The notes: generated by a model from the letters alone, not told the origin. Counted from the first letter of the stretch, positions 39,477 to 48,544 are shown. The stretch: DNA of 64,000 nucleotides from Streptacidiphilus sp. ASG 303 (GCF_020991365.1 NZ_JAJLRA010000026.1:1-64000), one strand, 5' to 3'. A program made the numbers and translations.

Positions 39477-41546
39477 CTACGCGTCGCGCCTCAGCCGGGC
39501 CGGCCACCAGGCCCGCTCGTCCAGGTCGTACACCAGGGCCGGCACCAGCAGCGACCGCACCAGCAGCGTGTCGAGCAGGACGCCGAAGGCGACGATGAAG
39601 GCGATCTGGGTGAGGAACGCCAGCGGGATCACGCCGAGCGCCGCGAACGTCGCCGCCAGCACCACGCCCGCCGAGGTGATCACCCCGCCGGTCGCCGTCA
39701 GGCCGCGCAGCACGCCCTCCCGGGTGCCGTGCCGCTTCGACTCCTCGCGGACCCGGGTCATCAGGAAGATGTTGTAGTCCACGCCGAGCGCCACCAGGAA
39801 GACGTACCCGTACAGCGGCACCGCCGGGTCGGTGGCCGTGAAGTCGAACAGGTGGCGGAAGACCAGCGCCGACACGCCGAGCGTCGCCAGGTAGGAGAGG
39901 GCGACCGTCGCCGCCAGCAGCACCGGCGTCAGCAGGGAGCGCAGCAGCACCACCAGGATCGCCAGGATGCAGAGCAGCACCACGGGCGTGATCACCGCCC
40001 GGTCGCGCTCCCCGGTGACCCGGGTGTCGTACTGCTGGGCGGTGAACCCGCCGACCTGCGCCTGCGCGCCCGGCACGGCGTGCACCGCGCTCCGCAGCCG
40101 CTTGACGGTGTCCACCGCGGCGTTGCTGTCGGCGGCGTCGGCAAGGGTGACGTCCAGCCGCACCCGGCCCTCGACCTGCACCGGGGCGCCGCCGGGCTTC
40201 CCGCCGGTCCACGGGGCGACGCCGCTGACGCCGTCGACGCCCTTCGCCGCCGCGGCGACCCGGTCGGCCGCGCCCGCCTCGGCGATCACGACGGCGGGGT
40301 TGCCGGAGCCGCCGGGGAAGTGCCGGGTGAGCATCTCCTGCGCCGCCACCGACGGCTGGGCGGTGGTGAACAGCTCGCTCTGCGGGACGCCGCCGGACTT
40401 CAGCAGCGGCGAGAACGCCGCGAACACGGCGAGCACCGCGAGGCTCAGCGCCCACACGGCGCGGGGCCGGCGCCCCACCAGGGCGGCGACGCGGCGCCAC
40501 ACGCCGTGGACCGGCGCGCCGTCGCCGTGGGCGGGCTTCGCGGGCCAGTACGCCGTGCGGCCCAGCAGCACGAGCGCCGCCGGCAGGAAGGTCAGGGCGG
40601 ACAGCACCGCGCAGGCGATGCCGATGGCGCCGACCGGGCCCAGCGCCCGGTTGTTGCTGAGGTCGGAGAGCAGCAGCACCAGCAGGCCGAGGGCCACGGT
40701 CAGGCCGGAGGCCGTGATGGGCTCCACCGACCGCCGCCAGGCCGTGCGCATGGCCGCGAAGCGGTCGGCCTGCTGCTCCAGCTCCTCGCGGAAGCGGGCG
40801 GACAGCAGCAGGGCGTAGTCGGTGGCGGCGCCGATCACCAGGATGGACAGCAGGCCCTGGATCTGCCCGTCGACCTTGACCAGGCCCTGCTTCGCCAGCG
40901 CGTACACGATCGCGCAGGCCACCCCGAGGGCGAAGACCGCCCCCATGATCACCAGCAGCGGGAGCAGGACGCTGCGGTAGACCGCGAGGAGGATCACCAG
41001 CACCACGCCGAGGGCGACGCCGAGCAGCAGCCCGTCGATGCCGGCGAAGGCGCCCGCGAGGTCGGCCTGGACGGCGGCGGGTCCGGCGAGCCCGGCCGTG
41101 GCGCCGGGCACCTGCGCCACGGCGGCGCGGACGGCGTCGACGCTGTCGGGCACCTTCTCGCCGAGGTCGGAGCGGAGCTCCACCACGCCCTCCAGCGCCT
41201 TCCCGTCCTTCGACGGCAGCGCGGGGGTGGCCTTGCCGGTGGCGCCGGGGACCTGCGCGGCCTTCTGCAGGGCCTGCTGGGCGGCGGCGCGCTGGGCGTC
41301 GGTGACGCGCCCGTCCTTCGCCTCCCAGACGACGACGACCGGCAGGCCGGCGTCCTTCTCGAAGGCCCGCCGGGCGGCGGCGACCTCGGTGGACTCGGCG
41401 CTCTGCGGCAGGAAGCGGGTGCTGTCGTTGGTGGCGACCTCGCCGAGCCTCCCCGCGAAGGAGCCGAGCCCGCCGCCCAGGGCGAGCCAGGCCACGAGCA
41501 GCAGGAGGGGGAGGAGCAGCCGCGTTCTGCGGATGTTCTTGGGCAT
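39477..41546 (-). CDS. MMPL/RND-family membrane transporter
   Basis: A 689-residue protein starting at ATG 41546. The layout is the family standard: TM1 (LLLPLLLLVAWLALGGG), an external domain of about 140 residues, five TMs with GAATDYALLLSARFREEL carrying the conserved transmembrane Asp-Tyr, then a second half with another external domain and GVDYNIFLMTRVREE. MMPL proteins export lipids, peptidolipids or drugs by proton motive force. The gene is divergent from marR and mug, with a perfect operator palindrome between them, so drug- or lipid-induced expression is likely. Confidence 0.9.
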   Translation of the reverse strand: MPKNIRRTRLLLPLLLLVAWLALGGGLGSFAGRLGEVATNDSTRFLPQSAESTEVAAARRAFEKDAGLPVVVVWEAKDGRVTDAQRAAAQQALQKAAQVPGATGKATPALPSKDGKALEGVVELRSDLGEKVPDSVDAVRAAVAQVPGATAGLAGPAAVQADLAGAFAGIDGLLLGVALGVVLVILLAVYRSVLLPLLVIMGAVFALGVACAIVYALAKQGLVKVDGQIQGLLSILVIGAATDYALLLSARFREELEQQADRFAAMRTAWRRSVEPITASGLTVALGLLVLLLSDLSNNRALGPVGAIGIACAVLSALTFLPAALVLLGRTAYWPAKPAHGDGAPVHGVWRRVAALVGRRPRAVWALSLAVLAVFAAFSPLLKSGGVPQSELFTTAQPSVAAQEMLTRHFPGGSGNPAVVIAEAGAADRVAAAAKGVDGVSGVAPWTGGKPGGAPVQVEGRVRLDVTLADAADSNAAVDTVKRLRSAVHAVPGAQAQVGGFTAQQYDTRVTGERDRAVITPVVLLCILAILVVLLRSLLTPVLLAATVALSYLATLGVSALVFRHLFDFTATDPAVPLYGYVFLVALGVDYNIFLMTRVREESKRHGTREGVLRGLTATGGVITSAGVVLAATFAALGVIPLAFLTQIAFIVAFGVLLDTLLVRSLLVPALVYDLDERAWWPARLRRDA

Positions 41547-41580
41547 GGCAGGGGGAGTCCTCGATCCGGAGGGAGGTATC

Positions 41581-41595
41581 TCTCAATCGTTGAGA
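41581..41595. promoter_or_regulatory. MarR-type operator TCTCAA-TCG-TTGAGA
   Basis: A perfect 15-bp palindrome in the AT-rich stretch between mmpL and marR, 35 bp upstream of the transporter start. Size and symmetry are typical for MarR dimers. It probably controls both divergent promoters. Confidence 0.8.
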
Positions 41596-41702
41596 AGCTT
41601 AACGCCTGAGCTACCTACCCGATGCCGCCGAGCCTAAGCTGGTCCCGTCAGCCAGTCCACCGCAGTCCGCCGCCGCAGTCCGCCACCACCGGAAGGGGAC
41701 CC

Positions 41703-42227
41703 TTGCCCGCCGACGACCACGCCCCGCCGCCCGCCCCGGACCGCCGCACCTTCGGCCGGCTGCTGCAGGCCCTGGCGTCGGAGATGAACCTGCTGGGCCA
41801 CGACTTCGCCGCGTCCCAGGGGCTGCACGCCACCGACGTCCAGGCGCTGCTCGCCGTCATGGGCGGTTCGGCCGGACCGTCCGCCGAGGCCGGCGGGGCG
41901 GCCACGCCCGGGCGGCTCCGCGAGGAGCTGGGCCTGACCTCGGGCGCGGTCACGGCCGTCCTCGACCGCCTGGAGCGCGCCGGGCACGTCCACCGCACCC
42001 GCGACAGCGCCGACCGCCGGCAGGTCCGGGTGCACTACACCCCCGGGGCCAGCCGGGTGGCGATGGAGTGGTTCACCCCGGTGGCCGAGTGCACCGACAC
42101 CGTCCGGGCGGAGTTCGACGCGGCGGAGCTGCGGGTGGTGGCGCGCTTCCTGGAGCGGATGACCGAGGAGCTGGAGCGGCTGCGGCTGGACCGCCGGCGC
42201 GAGGCGGCCGAGGGAGGGGCGCACTGA
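41703..42227 (+). CDS. MarR-family transcriptional regulator
   Basis: A 174-residue protein. TTG 41703 is chosen because GGAAGGGGA precedes it by a few bases; upstream in-frame starts would add residues encoded by the promoter region. The winged helix contains GRLREELGLTSGAVTAVLDRLERAGHVHRTRDSADRRQVRVHYTP, a clear MarR pattern with the D-x-R-x4 wing. Dimerisation helices lie at both ends. It most likely represses the divergent MMPL transporter through the palindrome at 41581. It overlaps the start of mug by one base. Confidence 0.88.
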   Translation: MPADDHAPPPAPDRRTFGRLLQALASEMNLLGHDFAASQGLHATDVQALLAVMGGSAGPSAEAGGAATPGRLREELGLTSGAVTAVLDRLERAGHVHRTRDSADRRQVRVHYTPGASRVAMEWFTPVAECTDTVRAEFDAAELRVVARFLERMTEELERLRLDRRREAAEGGAH

Positions 42228-42844
42228 TGGACGCCGTACGCCCCGCGCCCCCCGGCCGCGCCGCGCGCCCCACCCGCGCCGAGCTGGAGGCCGCCCGCGA
42301 CCGGACCGTCCCCGACGTCGTCGCCGACGGCCTGCGGGTGCTCTTCTGCGGCATCAACCCCGGCCTGTGGTCGGCCGCCACCGGTCACCACTTCGCCCGC
42401 CCCGGCAACCGCTTCTGGCCCGCCCTGCACCGCTCCGGCTTCACCCCGCGCCTGCTGCGGCCCGAGGAGGAGCGCGAGCTGCTCGGCCTCGGGCTCGGCA
42501 TCACCAACGTCGTGGCCCGCGCCACCGCCCGCGCCGACGAACTCGCCCCGCAGGAGTACACCGAGGGCGGCCGCCTCCTCACCGCCCGGGTGGAGCGGTA
42601 CCGGCCGCGCTGGCTCGCCGTCGTCGGCGTCACCGCGTACCGGGCCGCCTTCGCCGCGCCGAAGGCGGCGGTCGGGCCGCAGCCCGGGCGGATCGGGGGG
42701 TCCCGGGTCTGGGTGCTGCCTAACCCCAGCGGACTCAACGCCCACTGGACGGCGCAGACCCTCGCCGAGGAGTTCGCCCGCCTGCGCGCCGCCGCCGACG
42801 GGACCGCCCCCGCCCCCGACGCGGAGCCGCTGCCCGGCCTCTGA
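42227..42844 (+). CDS. mug: G:T/U mismatch-specific DNA glycosylase
   Basis: A 205-residue protein starting at ATG 42227, sharing a base with the marR stop (TGATG). The uracil-glycosylase fold is clear: LRVLFCGINPGLWSAATGHHFARPGNRFWPALHRSGF contains the GINPGL water-binding loop with Asn, and VWVLPNPSGLNAHW is the C-terminal DNA-intercalation loop. Mug removes U or alkylated C (and T) opposite G. The co-translation with a drug-responsive MarR gene is unusual, and a link to DNA-damaging substrates of the transporter is possible. Confidence 0.9.
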   Translation: MDAVRPAPPGRAARPTRAELEAARDRTVPDVVADGLRVLFCGINPGLWSAATGHHFARPGNRFWPALHRSGFTPRLLRPEEERELLGLGLGITNVVARATARADELAPQEYTEGGRLLTARVERYRPRWLAVVGVTAYRAAFAAPKAAVGPQPGRIGGSRVWVLPNPSGLNAHWTAQTLAEEFARLRAAADGTAPAPDAEPLPGL

Positions 42845-42863
42845 CGGCGGGCCGCCGACCGCT

Positions 42864-42987
42864 CTGCCGTGCCCTGACCTGCCGTGCCCTGACCTGCCGC
42901 GCCCCGTCCTGCCGCGCCCCGTCCTGCCGCGCCCCGTCCTGCCGCGCCGCGCCGCGTCCTGCCGCGCCCCGCCCTGACCTGCCGGTC
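42864..42987 (+). repeat. 15-bp tandem repeats between mug and TVP38 genes
   Basis: Two copies of CTGCCGTGCCCTGAC and three copies of CTGCCGCGCCCCGTC, followed by diverged units including one 20-bp variant, run head to tail. About eight units fill the gap between two convergent genes. No unique spacers are present. Confidence 0.8.
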
Positions 42988-43043
42988 CGGCCCGGTGCGC
43001 CCCGGCGGTCCGCTTCCCCCGTGCGGTCCCCGGCGCAGGTCCG

Positions 43044-43847
43044 TCAGGCGGCCGCCCGGCGCCGCGCCCGCCACAGCGAGGCGGCGCTCAGCAGCCCCGT
43101 GACGGCGATCAGGCCGACGGAGAGCAGGAAGGCGGGGGAGCCGGGCGAGGACGCCGAGGCGCCCGCGACCACGTACGCGGCCGTCCCCGGGATCACCCCG
43201 AGCGCCGTCGCCGCGGTGAACGGCAGCGCCCGCACCCCGGAGAAGGCGGCGCCGAAGTTGGCCGCCTGGAACGGCACCCCGGGCACGATCCGCAGCAGCA
43301 GCACGCTGCGGAAGCCCTGGCGGGTCAGCAGCCGGTCCAGGGCGGTCAGCGCCCTGCCCCGCAGCAGCGGCCGCACCGCGTCGCGCCCCAGGGCGCGCCC
43401 CAGCCCGAAGGCCAGCCAGGCGCCGAGGGTGGTGCCCGCCACGGCCAGTGCCAGCCCCTCGTGGACGCCGAAGAGCGCGCCGGCCGCCGCGTTGAGCGCG
43501 GGCTTCGGCACGAAGGCGAGCGTGCCGAGGGCGAAGAGCGCCGCGAAGGCGGGGCCCGTCCAGGGGGCCGGCACGAGCGTGGCGAAGCCCTGGGAGAAGA
43601 CCTGCTGCGGGCTCCACAGCAGCAGCGAGCAGGCCGCGGCGGCGAGCACGAGGACCAGCAGGGCCAGGCGTGCGCGCGGCGACGCCGGGCCGCCGCGGGG
43701 TGCGGTGTGCGCGGCCCCGCCGGGGGGCCGCCCGTCGGCCGCCGGTCCGCCGGGCGGCGGTGCGTCGGGCGCGGGGCCACCGGGCGCCTGTCCACCGGGT
43801 ACGGGGCTGCCGGGCGTCCGTTCGCGGGATGTCCGTTCCTGGAGCAT
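43044..43847 (-). CDS. TVP38/TMEM64-family (VTT domain) membrane protein
   Basis: A 267-residue protein starting at ATG 43847. The first 55 residues are a disordered Pro/Gly-rich stretch. Membrane segments follow from LALLVLVLAAAACSLLLW. The family core is visible: FVPKPALNAAAGALFGVHEGLALAVAGTTLGAWLAFGLGRALGRD, and the later LLRIVPGVPFQAANFGAAFSGVR. TVP38/DedA-like proteins affect membrane homeostasis and probably act as lipid scramblases. It is divergent from the SPFH gene. Confidence 0.83.
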   Translation of the reverse strand: MLQERTSRERTPGSPVPGGQAPGGPAPDAPPPGGPAADGRPPGGAAHTAPRGGPASPRARLALLVLVLAAAACSLLLWSPQQVFSQGFATLVPAPWTGPAFAALFALGTLAFVPKPALNAAAGALFGVHEGLALAVAGTTLGAWLAFGLGRALGRDAVRPLLRGRALTALDRLLTRQGFRSVLLLRIVPGVPFQAANFGAAFSGVRALPFTAATALGVIPGTAAYVVAGASASSPGSPAFLLSVGLIAVTGLLSAASLWRARRRAAA

Positions 43848-43881
43848 CCGTGGAGCCTATAGCGGGCCGGACCGCCGCGCC

Positions 43882-43937
43882 TATTGTCGTCCACTTGACG
43901 ATAAGTGGGCGGGCTCTCTATCGTCATCATGACGAAA
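43882..43937 (+). promoter_or_regulatory. SPFH promoter overlapped by four related half-sites
   Basis: TTGACG (43895-43900) and TATCGT (43919-43924) with an 18-bp spacer form a convincing promoter for the SPFH operon. Four half-sites overlay it: TATTGTC (43882-43888), TGACGATA (43896-43903), TATCGTCA (43919-43926) and TGACGA (43930-43935). The second and third are exact reverse complements. Covering both -35 and -10 suggests repression. The binding factor is unknown; Nudix-type NAD regulators are one possibility given the downstream NAD-kinase-like gene. Confidence 0.7.
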
Positions 43938-43948
43938 AGGGGAGCGAC

Positions 43949-45037
43949 ATGGCCGACATCACCAGGCGCCTCGGGTTCCGACACCTGCGCGCCGCACCCA
44001 CCGCCCACATCCGCCACCTGCGCGGCGGCACCCTCGCCCACGACGGCGTCGGCCTCGCCTTCTGGTTCCGGCCGCTGGACGCCGCCCTCTCCGAGGTCCC
44101 CGTCGACGACCGCGAACTGGCCGTGCTCTTCCACGCCCGCACCGCCGACTTCCAGGACGTCACCGTCCAGGCCACCCTCACCTACCGCATCACCGACCCC
44201 GCCGTCGCCGCCGCCCGCGTCGACTTCTCCGTCGACCCCGACACCGGCGCCTGGCGGGCCGCCCCGCTCGACCAGCTCGGCACCCTCCTCACCGAGACCG
44301 CCCAGCAGCACGCCCTCGACCTGCTCGCCCGCACGCCGCTGGCCGCCGCCCTCACCGACGGCGTCACCGCCGTCCGCGAACGCGTCACCGCCGGCCTCGC
44401 CGCCGACCCGCGCCTCGCCGAGACCGGCCTCGCCGTCATCGCCGTCCGCGTCGTCGCCCTGCGCCCCGAGCCCGAGGTGGAGCGCGCCCTGCGCACCCCC
44501 GCCCGCGAACTCGTCCAGCAGGAGGCCGACCGCGCCACCTACGAGCGCCGCGCCGTCGCCGTCGAACGCGAACGCGCCATCGCCGAGAACGAACTCGGCA
44601 GCAGGATCGAACTCGCCCGCCGCGAGGAGCAGCTCCTCGCCCAGCAGGGCGCCAACGCCCGCCTCCAGGCCGAGGAGGGCGCCGCCGCCGACCGGATCAG
44701 CGCCGAGGCCGAGGCGTCCCGCCGCACCCGCCTCGCCGAGGCCGAGGCGGACGCCGCCCGCGTCCTCGGCGACGCGAGGGCCGCCGCCGAGGCCGCCTGG
44801 CTCACCGCCCACCAGCAGGCCGACCCCGCCACGCTCCGGGCCCTCGCCCTCCTGCGGCTCGCCGAGCACCTGCCGCGCATCGACAGCGTCACCCTCACCC
44901 CCGACCTCGTCACCGGCCTCCTCTCCCGCCTCGGCGCCGCCCCGGCGGAGGCCGCACCGGGCAGGGCCGCCCCGGCGGAGGCAGTGCCGGGGGCGTCCAT
45001 CCCGGGGAAGGCCGTGCCGGGGGAGGGGCGCGGCTGA
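43949..45037 (+). CDS. SPFH/band-7 domain protein
   Basis: A 362-residue protein starting at ATG 43949 after GGGGAG. The N-terminal SPFH domain (about 20-185) runs from [24 protein letters not shown] to [19 protein letters not shown]. It is followed by a long charged coiled coil (about 190-290; [21 protein letters not shown], and an [23 protein letters not shown] stretch). No transmembrane helix is seen, so it is a soluble flotillin-like scaffold that probably oligomerises. A Pro/Ala repeat tail ends the protein. It overlaps the NAD-kinase-like gene by one base, indicating coupled synthesis. Confidence 0.85.
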   Translation: MADITRRLGFRHLRAAPTAHIRHLRGGTLAHDGVGLAFWFRPLDAALSEVPVDDRELAVLFHARTADFQDVTVQATLTYRITDPAVAAARVDFSVDPDTGAWRAAPLDQLGTLLTETAQQHALDLLARTPLAAALTDGVTAVRERVTAGLAADPRLAETGLAVIAVRVVALRPEPEVERALRTPARELVQQEADRATYERRAVAVERERAIAENELGSRIELARREEQLLAQQGANARLQAEEGAAADRISAEAEASRRTRLAEAEADAARVLGDARAAAEAAWLTAHQQADPATLRALALLRLAEHLPRIDSVTLTPDLVTGLLSRLGAAPAEAAPGRAAPAEAVPGASIPGKAVPGEGRG

Positions 45038-45936
45038 TGGCGCTCGCCCCGCGGGTGGTCGTCGTCCACCGCCGCACCGAGTACGAGGAGCTGGTCGCCC
45101 GGCACGGCACCCCCGGCCAGGCCGCGTTCTTCCTCGCCTCCCGGGGCCGCTCCCTCGACGAGGCCGAACGGCGCCACCACCGCACCCTGGCCGCCCTCGC
45201 CGAGGTCGCCGCCGCCGTGCCCTCCGACTGGCGCCGCACCCGCGTCGAGCGCGGCGACCTCGCCCGGTTCCTCTTCGCCCCGGACGACGTCGTCGCCGTC
45301 GTCGGCCAGGACGGCCTGGTCGCCAACACCGCCAAGTACCTCGACGGGCAGCCCGTCGTCGGCGTCGACACCGACCCGGGCCGCAACCCCGGCGTCCTGG
45401 TGCGCCACCAGCCCGAGGACGCGCCCGCGCTGCTGCGGGCGGCCGTCGGCCCCGCGGCCGGCCGCCGCCTGGAGGAGCGCACCATGGTCGAGGCGGTCGC
45501 CGACGACACCCAGCGGCTGCTGGCCCTCAACGAGGTCTACCTCGGCCAGCCCGGCCACCAGACCTCCCGCTACCGCCTCGCCGCGGGCGGCGGCCGCGAG
45601 GAGGCGCAGGCCTCCTCCGGCGTGCTGGTCGGCACCGGCACCGGCGCCACCGGCTGGTGCCGCTCCGCCTGGCTGGAGCGGCGCAGCGAGCTGCCGCTGC
45701 CCGCGCCGTCCGCCGCCGCGCTCGCCTGGTTCGTCCGCGAGGCGTGGCCGTCGCCCGCGACCGGCACCGCGCAGGTGCAGGGACTGCTGGGCCCGGGGGA
45801 CCGGCTCGCCCTCACCGCGGAGTCCGACCGGCTGGTCGTCTTCGGCGACGGCGTGGAGTCCGACGCCCTGGAGCTCACCTGGGGGCAGACCGTCCGCGTC
45901 GGCGTCTCCGCCACCCGGCTGCGGCTGCTCGCCTGA
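45037..45936 (+). CDS. NAD-kinase-like protein coupled to SPFH gene
   Basis: A 299-residue protein starting at ATG 45037, sharing a base with the SPFH stop. It resembles ATP-NAD kinases: [37 protein letters not shown] occupies the place of the GGDGT motif, but the first motif reads [17 protein letters not shown] matches the nucleotide-binding Gly-rich loop of the C-terminal domain. The altered first motif leaves kinase activity uncertain. Such SPFH/NAD-kinase-like pairs are known in actinobacteria without an assigned function. The shared promoter with overlapping operators suggests response to nucleotide or redox status. Confidence 0.75.
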   Translation: MALAPRVVVVHRRTEYEELVARHGTPGQAAFFLASRGRSLDEAERRHHRTLAALAEVAAAVPSDWRRTRVERGDLARFLFAPDDVVAVVGQDGLVANTAKYLDGQPVVGVDTDPGRNPGVLVRHQPEDAPALLRAAVGPAAGRRLEERTMVEAVADDTQRLLALNEVYLGQPGHQTSRYRLAAGGGREEAQASSGVLVGTGTGATGWCRSAWLERRSELPLPAPSAAALAWFVREAWPSPATGTAQVQGLLGPGDRLALTAESDRLVVFGDGVESDALELTWGQTVRVGVSATRLRLLA

Positions 45937-46261
45937 CGGCGGCGACGTGCGCGGCGGCGCTGCGGGCGGGACCGGCGTCGCCCGGCCGGCGTCCCCGCCG
46001 CCCTGCTGCCGGCCCGCCGGCCCCCGGGGCGCCGCCGCGCACACGGCCGCGGCGGGGCGGACCGGTGACCGCGGCCGCACCCCAGGGGGGTGCGACCGGC
46101 CCCCTCCGGTCCCTCCGCGGGCGCCGGGGACCGCCCGTGCAGTACCGTCGTCCGTCCGCCGGAGGGCCCGCGCCCGTCCGCGTGCGGCGGTCGCGGCCGG
46201 GGCGGCCGCCCCGGACGCTCCCGCCGCACGCGGACGGGCGCGGACGAGAGGACCCTGCCGC
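45937..46261. other. Gene-free 325-base stretch
   Basis: No convincing gene. It is GC-rich throughout, with CCCCAGGGGGG-like short inverted repeats near 46081-46110. It should hold the end of the NAD-kinase-like transcript and the promoter of the TauE gene, but no site is assigned. Confidence 0.3.
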
Positions 46262-46981
46262 ATGACCGCCGACGACCTGCTGCTGGGGGCCGCCGTCCTG
46301 CTCGGCGCGTCCGTCCAGCGCCTCACCGGCATCGGCTTCGCCCTGGTCGCCGCACCCGTCCTCGCGCTCCTGGTCGGCCCCGCCCAGGGGGTGCTGGTCG
46401 CCAACTGCGCCTCGGGCGCCGTCAGCGCCCTCGGCCTGTGCGAGGGCCGGCGCCGGGTCCGGACGGCGTCGATGGTGCCGCTGGTCCTCGCGGCGGCCTG
46501 CACCGTACCGGCCGGTGCCTGGGTCGCGGACCGGCTGCCGGGGGACGTCCTGCTCACCGCCGTCGGCACGGCGGTCGCCGCCGCGGTGCTGCTCGTGGCC
46601 TGCGGGGTGCGCGTCGCGGCGCTGCGCGGCCGGGGCGGCGCGGTCGCGGCCGGGGCGGCCGGCGGCTTCCTCAACGCCTCGGCCGGGGTGGGCGGCCCCG
46701 CCCTCTCGCTCTACGCGGTCAACGCCCGCTGGCCGGTGCGGGAGTTCGTGCCCAACGCGCAGTTCTACGGCGTGCTGGTCAACCTCTCCTCGGTCGCCGC
46801 CAAGGGCCTGCCCCGCCTCCCCGCCCCGGTGTGGCTCCTGCCGGCGGCGGGGGTGGGCGGCGGCGCGCTGGCCGGACGCCTGCTGGGCGACCGGATCCCC
46901 GAGCGCCGGGCCCGGCAGCTCGTCCTCGGCCTGGCCCTCGCCGGCGCCCTGGCCGTCCTGGCCAAGGGGCTCCTCGGCTGA
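46262..46981 (+). CDS. TauE/SafE-family membrane permease
   Basis: A 239-residue membrane protein starting at ATG 46262. Seven to eight hydrophobic segments, with the repeated family motif: RLTGIGFALVAAPVLALLVGPAQGVLVANCASG in the first half and GFLNASAGVGGPALSLYAVN in the second. TauE/SafE proteins are proposed to export sulfite, sulfoacetate or other small organic anions. No sulfur-metabolism genes are adjacent, so the substrate is open. Confidence 0.85.
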   Translation: MTADDLLLGAAVLLGASVQRLTGIGFALVAAPVLALLVGPAQGVLVANCASGAVSALGLCEGRRRVRTASMVPLVLAAACTVPAGAWVADRLPGDVLLTAVGTAVAAAVLLVACGVRVAALRGRGGAVAAGAAGGFLNASAGVGGPALSLYAVNARWPVREFVPNAQFYGVLVNLSSVAAKGLPRLPAPVWLLPAAGVGGGALAGRLLGDRIPERRARQLVLGLALAGALAVLAKGLLG

Positions 46982-46996
46982 ACCGCCGGGCGCCCC

Positions 46997-47017
46997 GGGC
47001 CCCGCAGGCCGGGGCCC
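46997..47017. terminator. Hairpin between convergent TauE and MFS genes
   Basis: GGGCCCCG (46997-47004) and CGGGGCCC (47010-47017) form an 8-bp stem with a 5-nt loop in the 49-bp space between the two stop codons. Confidence 0.6.
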
Positions 47018-47030
47018 GCCGGCACCGGCG

Positions 47031-48221
47031 TCAGCGGACGGGGTCGGGAACGGCCGGGACGGCGCCCGCCGGCGCGGGGAGCGCGGCGCCCCGCAGAGCG
47101 CCCGCGGACACCACCAGGGCCGCCACCAGGACGGTGACCAGGCCGAAGGAGACGGTCAGCGACGTCGCCTGGGCCAGCGCGCCCACGGCGGCCGGGGCGA
47201 CCAGGCCGGAGGTGTAGGTGATCGTGGCCACACCCGCGATGGCCTGGCTGGGGTTGGGACCGCTGCGCCCGGCCGCCGCGAACGCCAGCGGGACGACCAC
47301 CGCCACGCCGACGCCCAGCAGCGCGAACCCGGGCACGGCCAGCGCCGGCGTGTCCGCCGCCACCACCAGGAGGCCGCCCGCCGCCGCCGTCGCCCCGCCC
47401 AGCCGCACGGCCCGCACCGGGCCGGTCCGCCGCACCACGGCGTCCCCCGCCAGGCGGGCCCCGGCCATGGTGAAGGCGAAGCCGGAGTAGCAGGCGGCCG
47501 CCACACCCGCCGAGGCGCCCGTGACGTCCTTCAGGTAGACGGCGCACCAGTCGGCGCTGGCGCCCTCGGCGAAGACCGCGCAGAAGCCCACCAGGCCGAT
47601 CGCCAGCGCGGCCCGCGGCGGCAGCGCGAACCGCGGCGGGGCCTCCTCCCCGGGCGCGGGGCGCACGTCCAGCAGGCCGCGGCAGGCCACCAGTCCGCCC
47701 ACCACGAGCAGCGCGGCCATCACCCCCAGGTGCAGGCGGGCGTCGACCCCCGCGTGCGCGGCCAGCACACCGAAGCCCGAGGCCGCCAGGCCGCCGACGC
47801 TCCACATGCCGTGCAGCCCCGACATGATCGACCGCCCGAGCCGCTGCTCGACCTCGACGCCCTGGGCGTTCATGGCGACGTCCGCCATTCCGGCGGTGCC
47901 GCCGTAGACCAGCAGCGCCACGCAGAGCGCCGGCAGGCCGGGCGCGGCGGCGGGGAGCGCCAGCGAGGCGCACCACAGGGCGAGCAGCCCGCGCACCGCC
48001 GCCCGGCCGCCGTAGCGGTGCACGATCCGGCCGGCCAGCGGCATCGCCAGCGACGCGCCGAGGGCGGGCATGACCAGGGCCAGGCCGAGGGCGCCGGCCC
48101 CGAGGCCCAGCCGCTCCTGCACCCAGGGGATGCGGGTGGCGAAGCTCCCCGTGACGGCCCCGTGGAGGGCGAAGACGAGTGCCACGGCGACCCTGGCCCT
48201 GCGGACGGCGTGCTGGTCCAT
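47031..48221 (-). CDS. MFS transporter (12-helix, YbjJ-like)
   Basis: A 396-residue transporter starting at ATG 48221. Twelve hydrophobic segments; it begins ARVAVALVFALHGAVTGSFATRIPWVQERLGL, the N-terminus of the YbjJ-type MFS group, and contains GTAGMADVAMNAQGVEVEQRLGRSIMSGLHGMWSVGG. It is divergent from a ROK repressor gene with a perfect palindrome in the shared region, so a sugar or sugar-like substrate is plausible. Confidence 0.87.
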   Translation of the reverse strand: MDQHAVRRARVAVALVFALHGAVTGSFATRIPWVQERLGLGAGALGLALVMPALGASLAMPLAGRIVHRYGGRAAVRGLLALWCASLALPAAAPGLPALCVALLVYGGTAGMADVAMNAQGVEVEQRLGRSIMSGLHGMWSVGGLAASGFGVLAAHAGVDARLHLGVMAALLVVGGLVACRGLLDVRPAPGEEAPPRFALPPRAALAIGLVGFCAVFAEGASADWCAVYLKDVTGASAGVAAACYSGFAFTMAGARLAGDAVVRRTGPVRAVRLGGATAAAGGLLVVAADTPALAVPGFALLGVGVAVVVPLAFAAAGRSGPNPSQAIAGVATITYTSGLVAPAAVGALAQATSLTVSFGLVTVLVAALVVSAGALRGAALPAPAGAVPAVPDPVR

Positions 48222-48487
48222 GCGTGCGTGTCCTCCCCGGTGCGCGGCCGGGCGGCCCCGCGGTGGTTGTCGTCGGTCCGGTGCGGTTCCGGCCCGGTGT
48301 GGTGCGGCTGGTGCGGTGCCGCCGGTCCGGTGCGGCCGGCGCCCTGCGGTCCTGGCGGGCCGCGGTCCTGCGGTTCCGCCGGGGCGCGGTGCTGGTGTCC
48401 CGGCCGCGTCCGCCGTGCGGGCGCGCGGTCGGGGCCCGCACGGTCGGGCCGGTGCGGGCGGGCGGTGGTGGCGGTGCGGACGGAAAA
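48222..48487. other. Divergent intergenic region between MFS and ROK genes
   Basis: A stretch rich in GGTGCGG-like repeats with no convincing gene. The regulatory site for both genes lies at its right edge (48488-48510). Confidence 0.35.
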
Positions 48488-48510
48488 CTATCAGGAAGGG
48501 TCCCTGATAG
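48488..48510. promoter_or_regulatory. ROK operator CTATCAGG-N7-CCTGATAG
   Basis: A perfect 8-bp inverted repeat with a 7-bp centre, 34 bp before the ROK start, in the only AT-containing patch of the divergent region. The flanking AAAA and GAAAC sequences suggest promoter elements. The likely binding protein is the adjacent ROK regulator. Confidence 0.8.
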
Positions 48511-48544
48511 AAACAGCGCGCACCTTCTGGGAGGATGCGGCCCC

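Noticed and set aside
34218-41609. Very long open frame of more than 2,400 codons on the plus strand, and a 1,463-codon frame opposite
   Set aside because: They overlap several well-recognised genes in other frames and their translations are low-complexity Arg/Pro/Gly/Ala. Long spurious frames are expected in DNA of this GC content.
42864-42987. CRISPR-like array
   Set aside because: The 15-bp units are directly adjacent with no unique spacers and no cas genes nearby; it is a simple tandem repeat.
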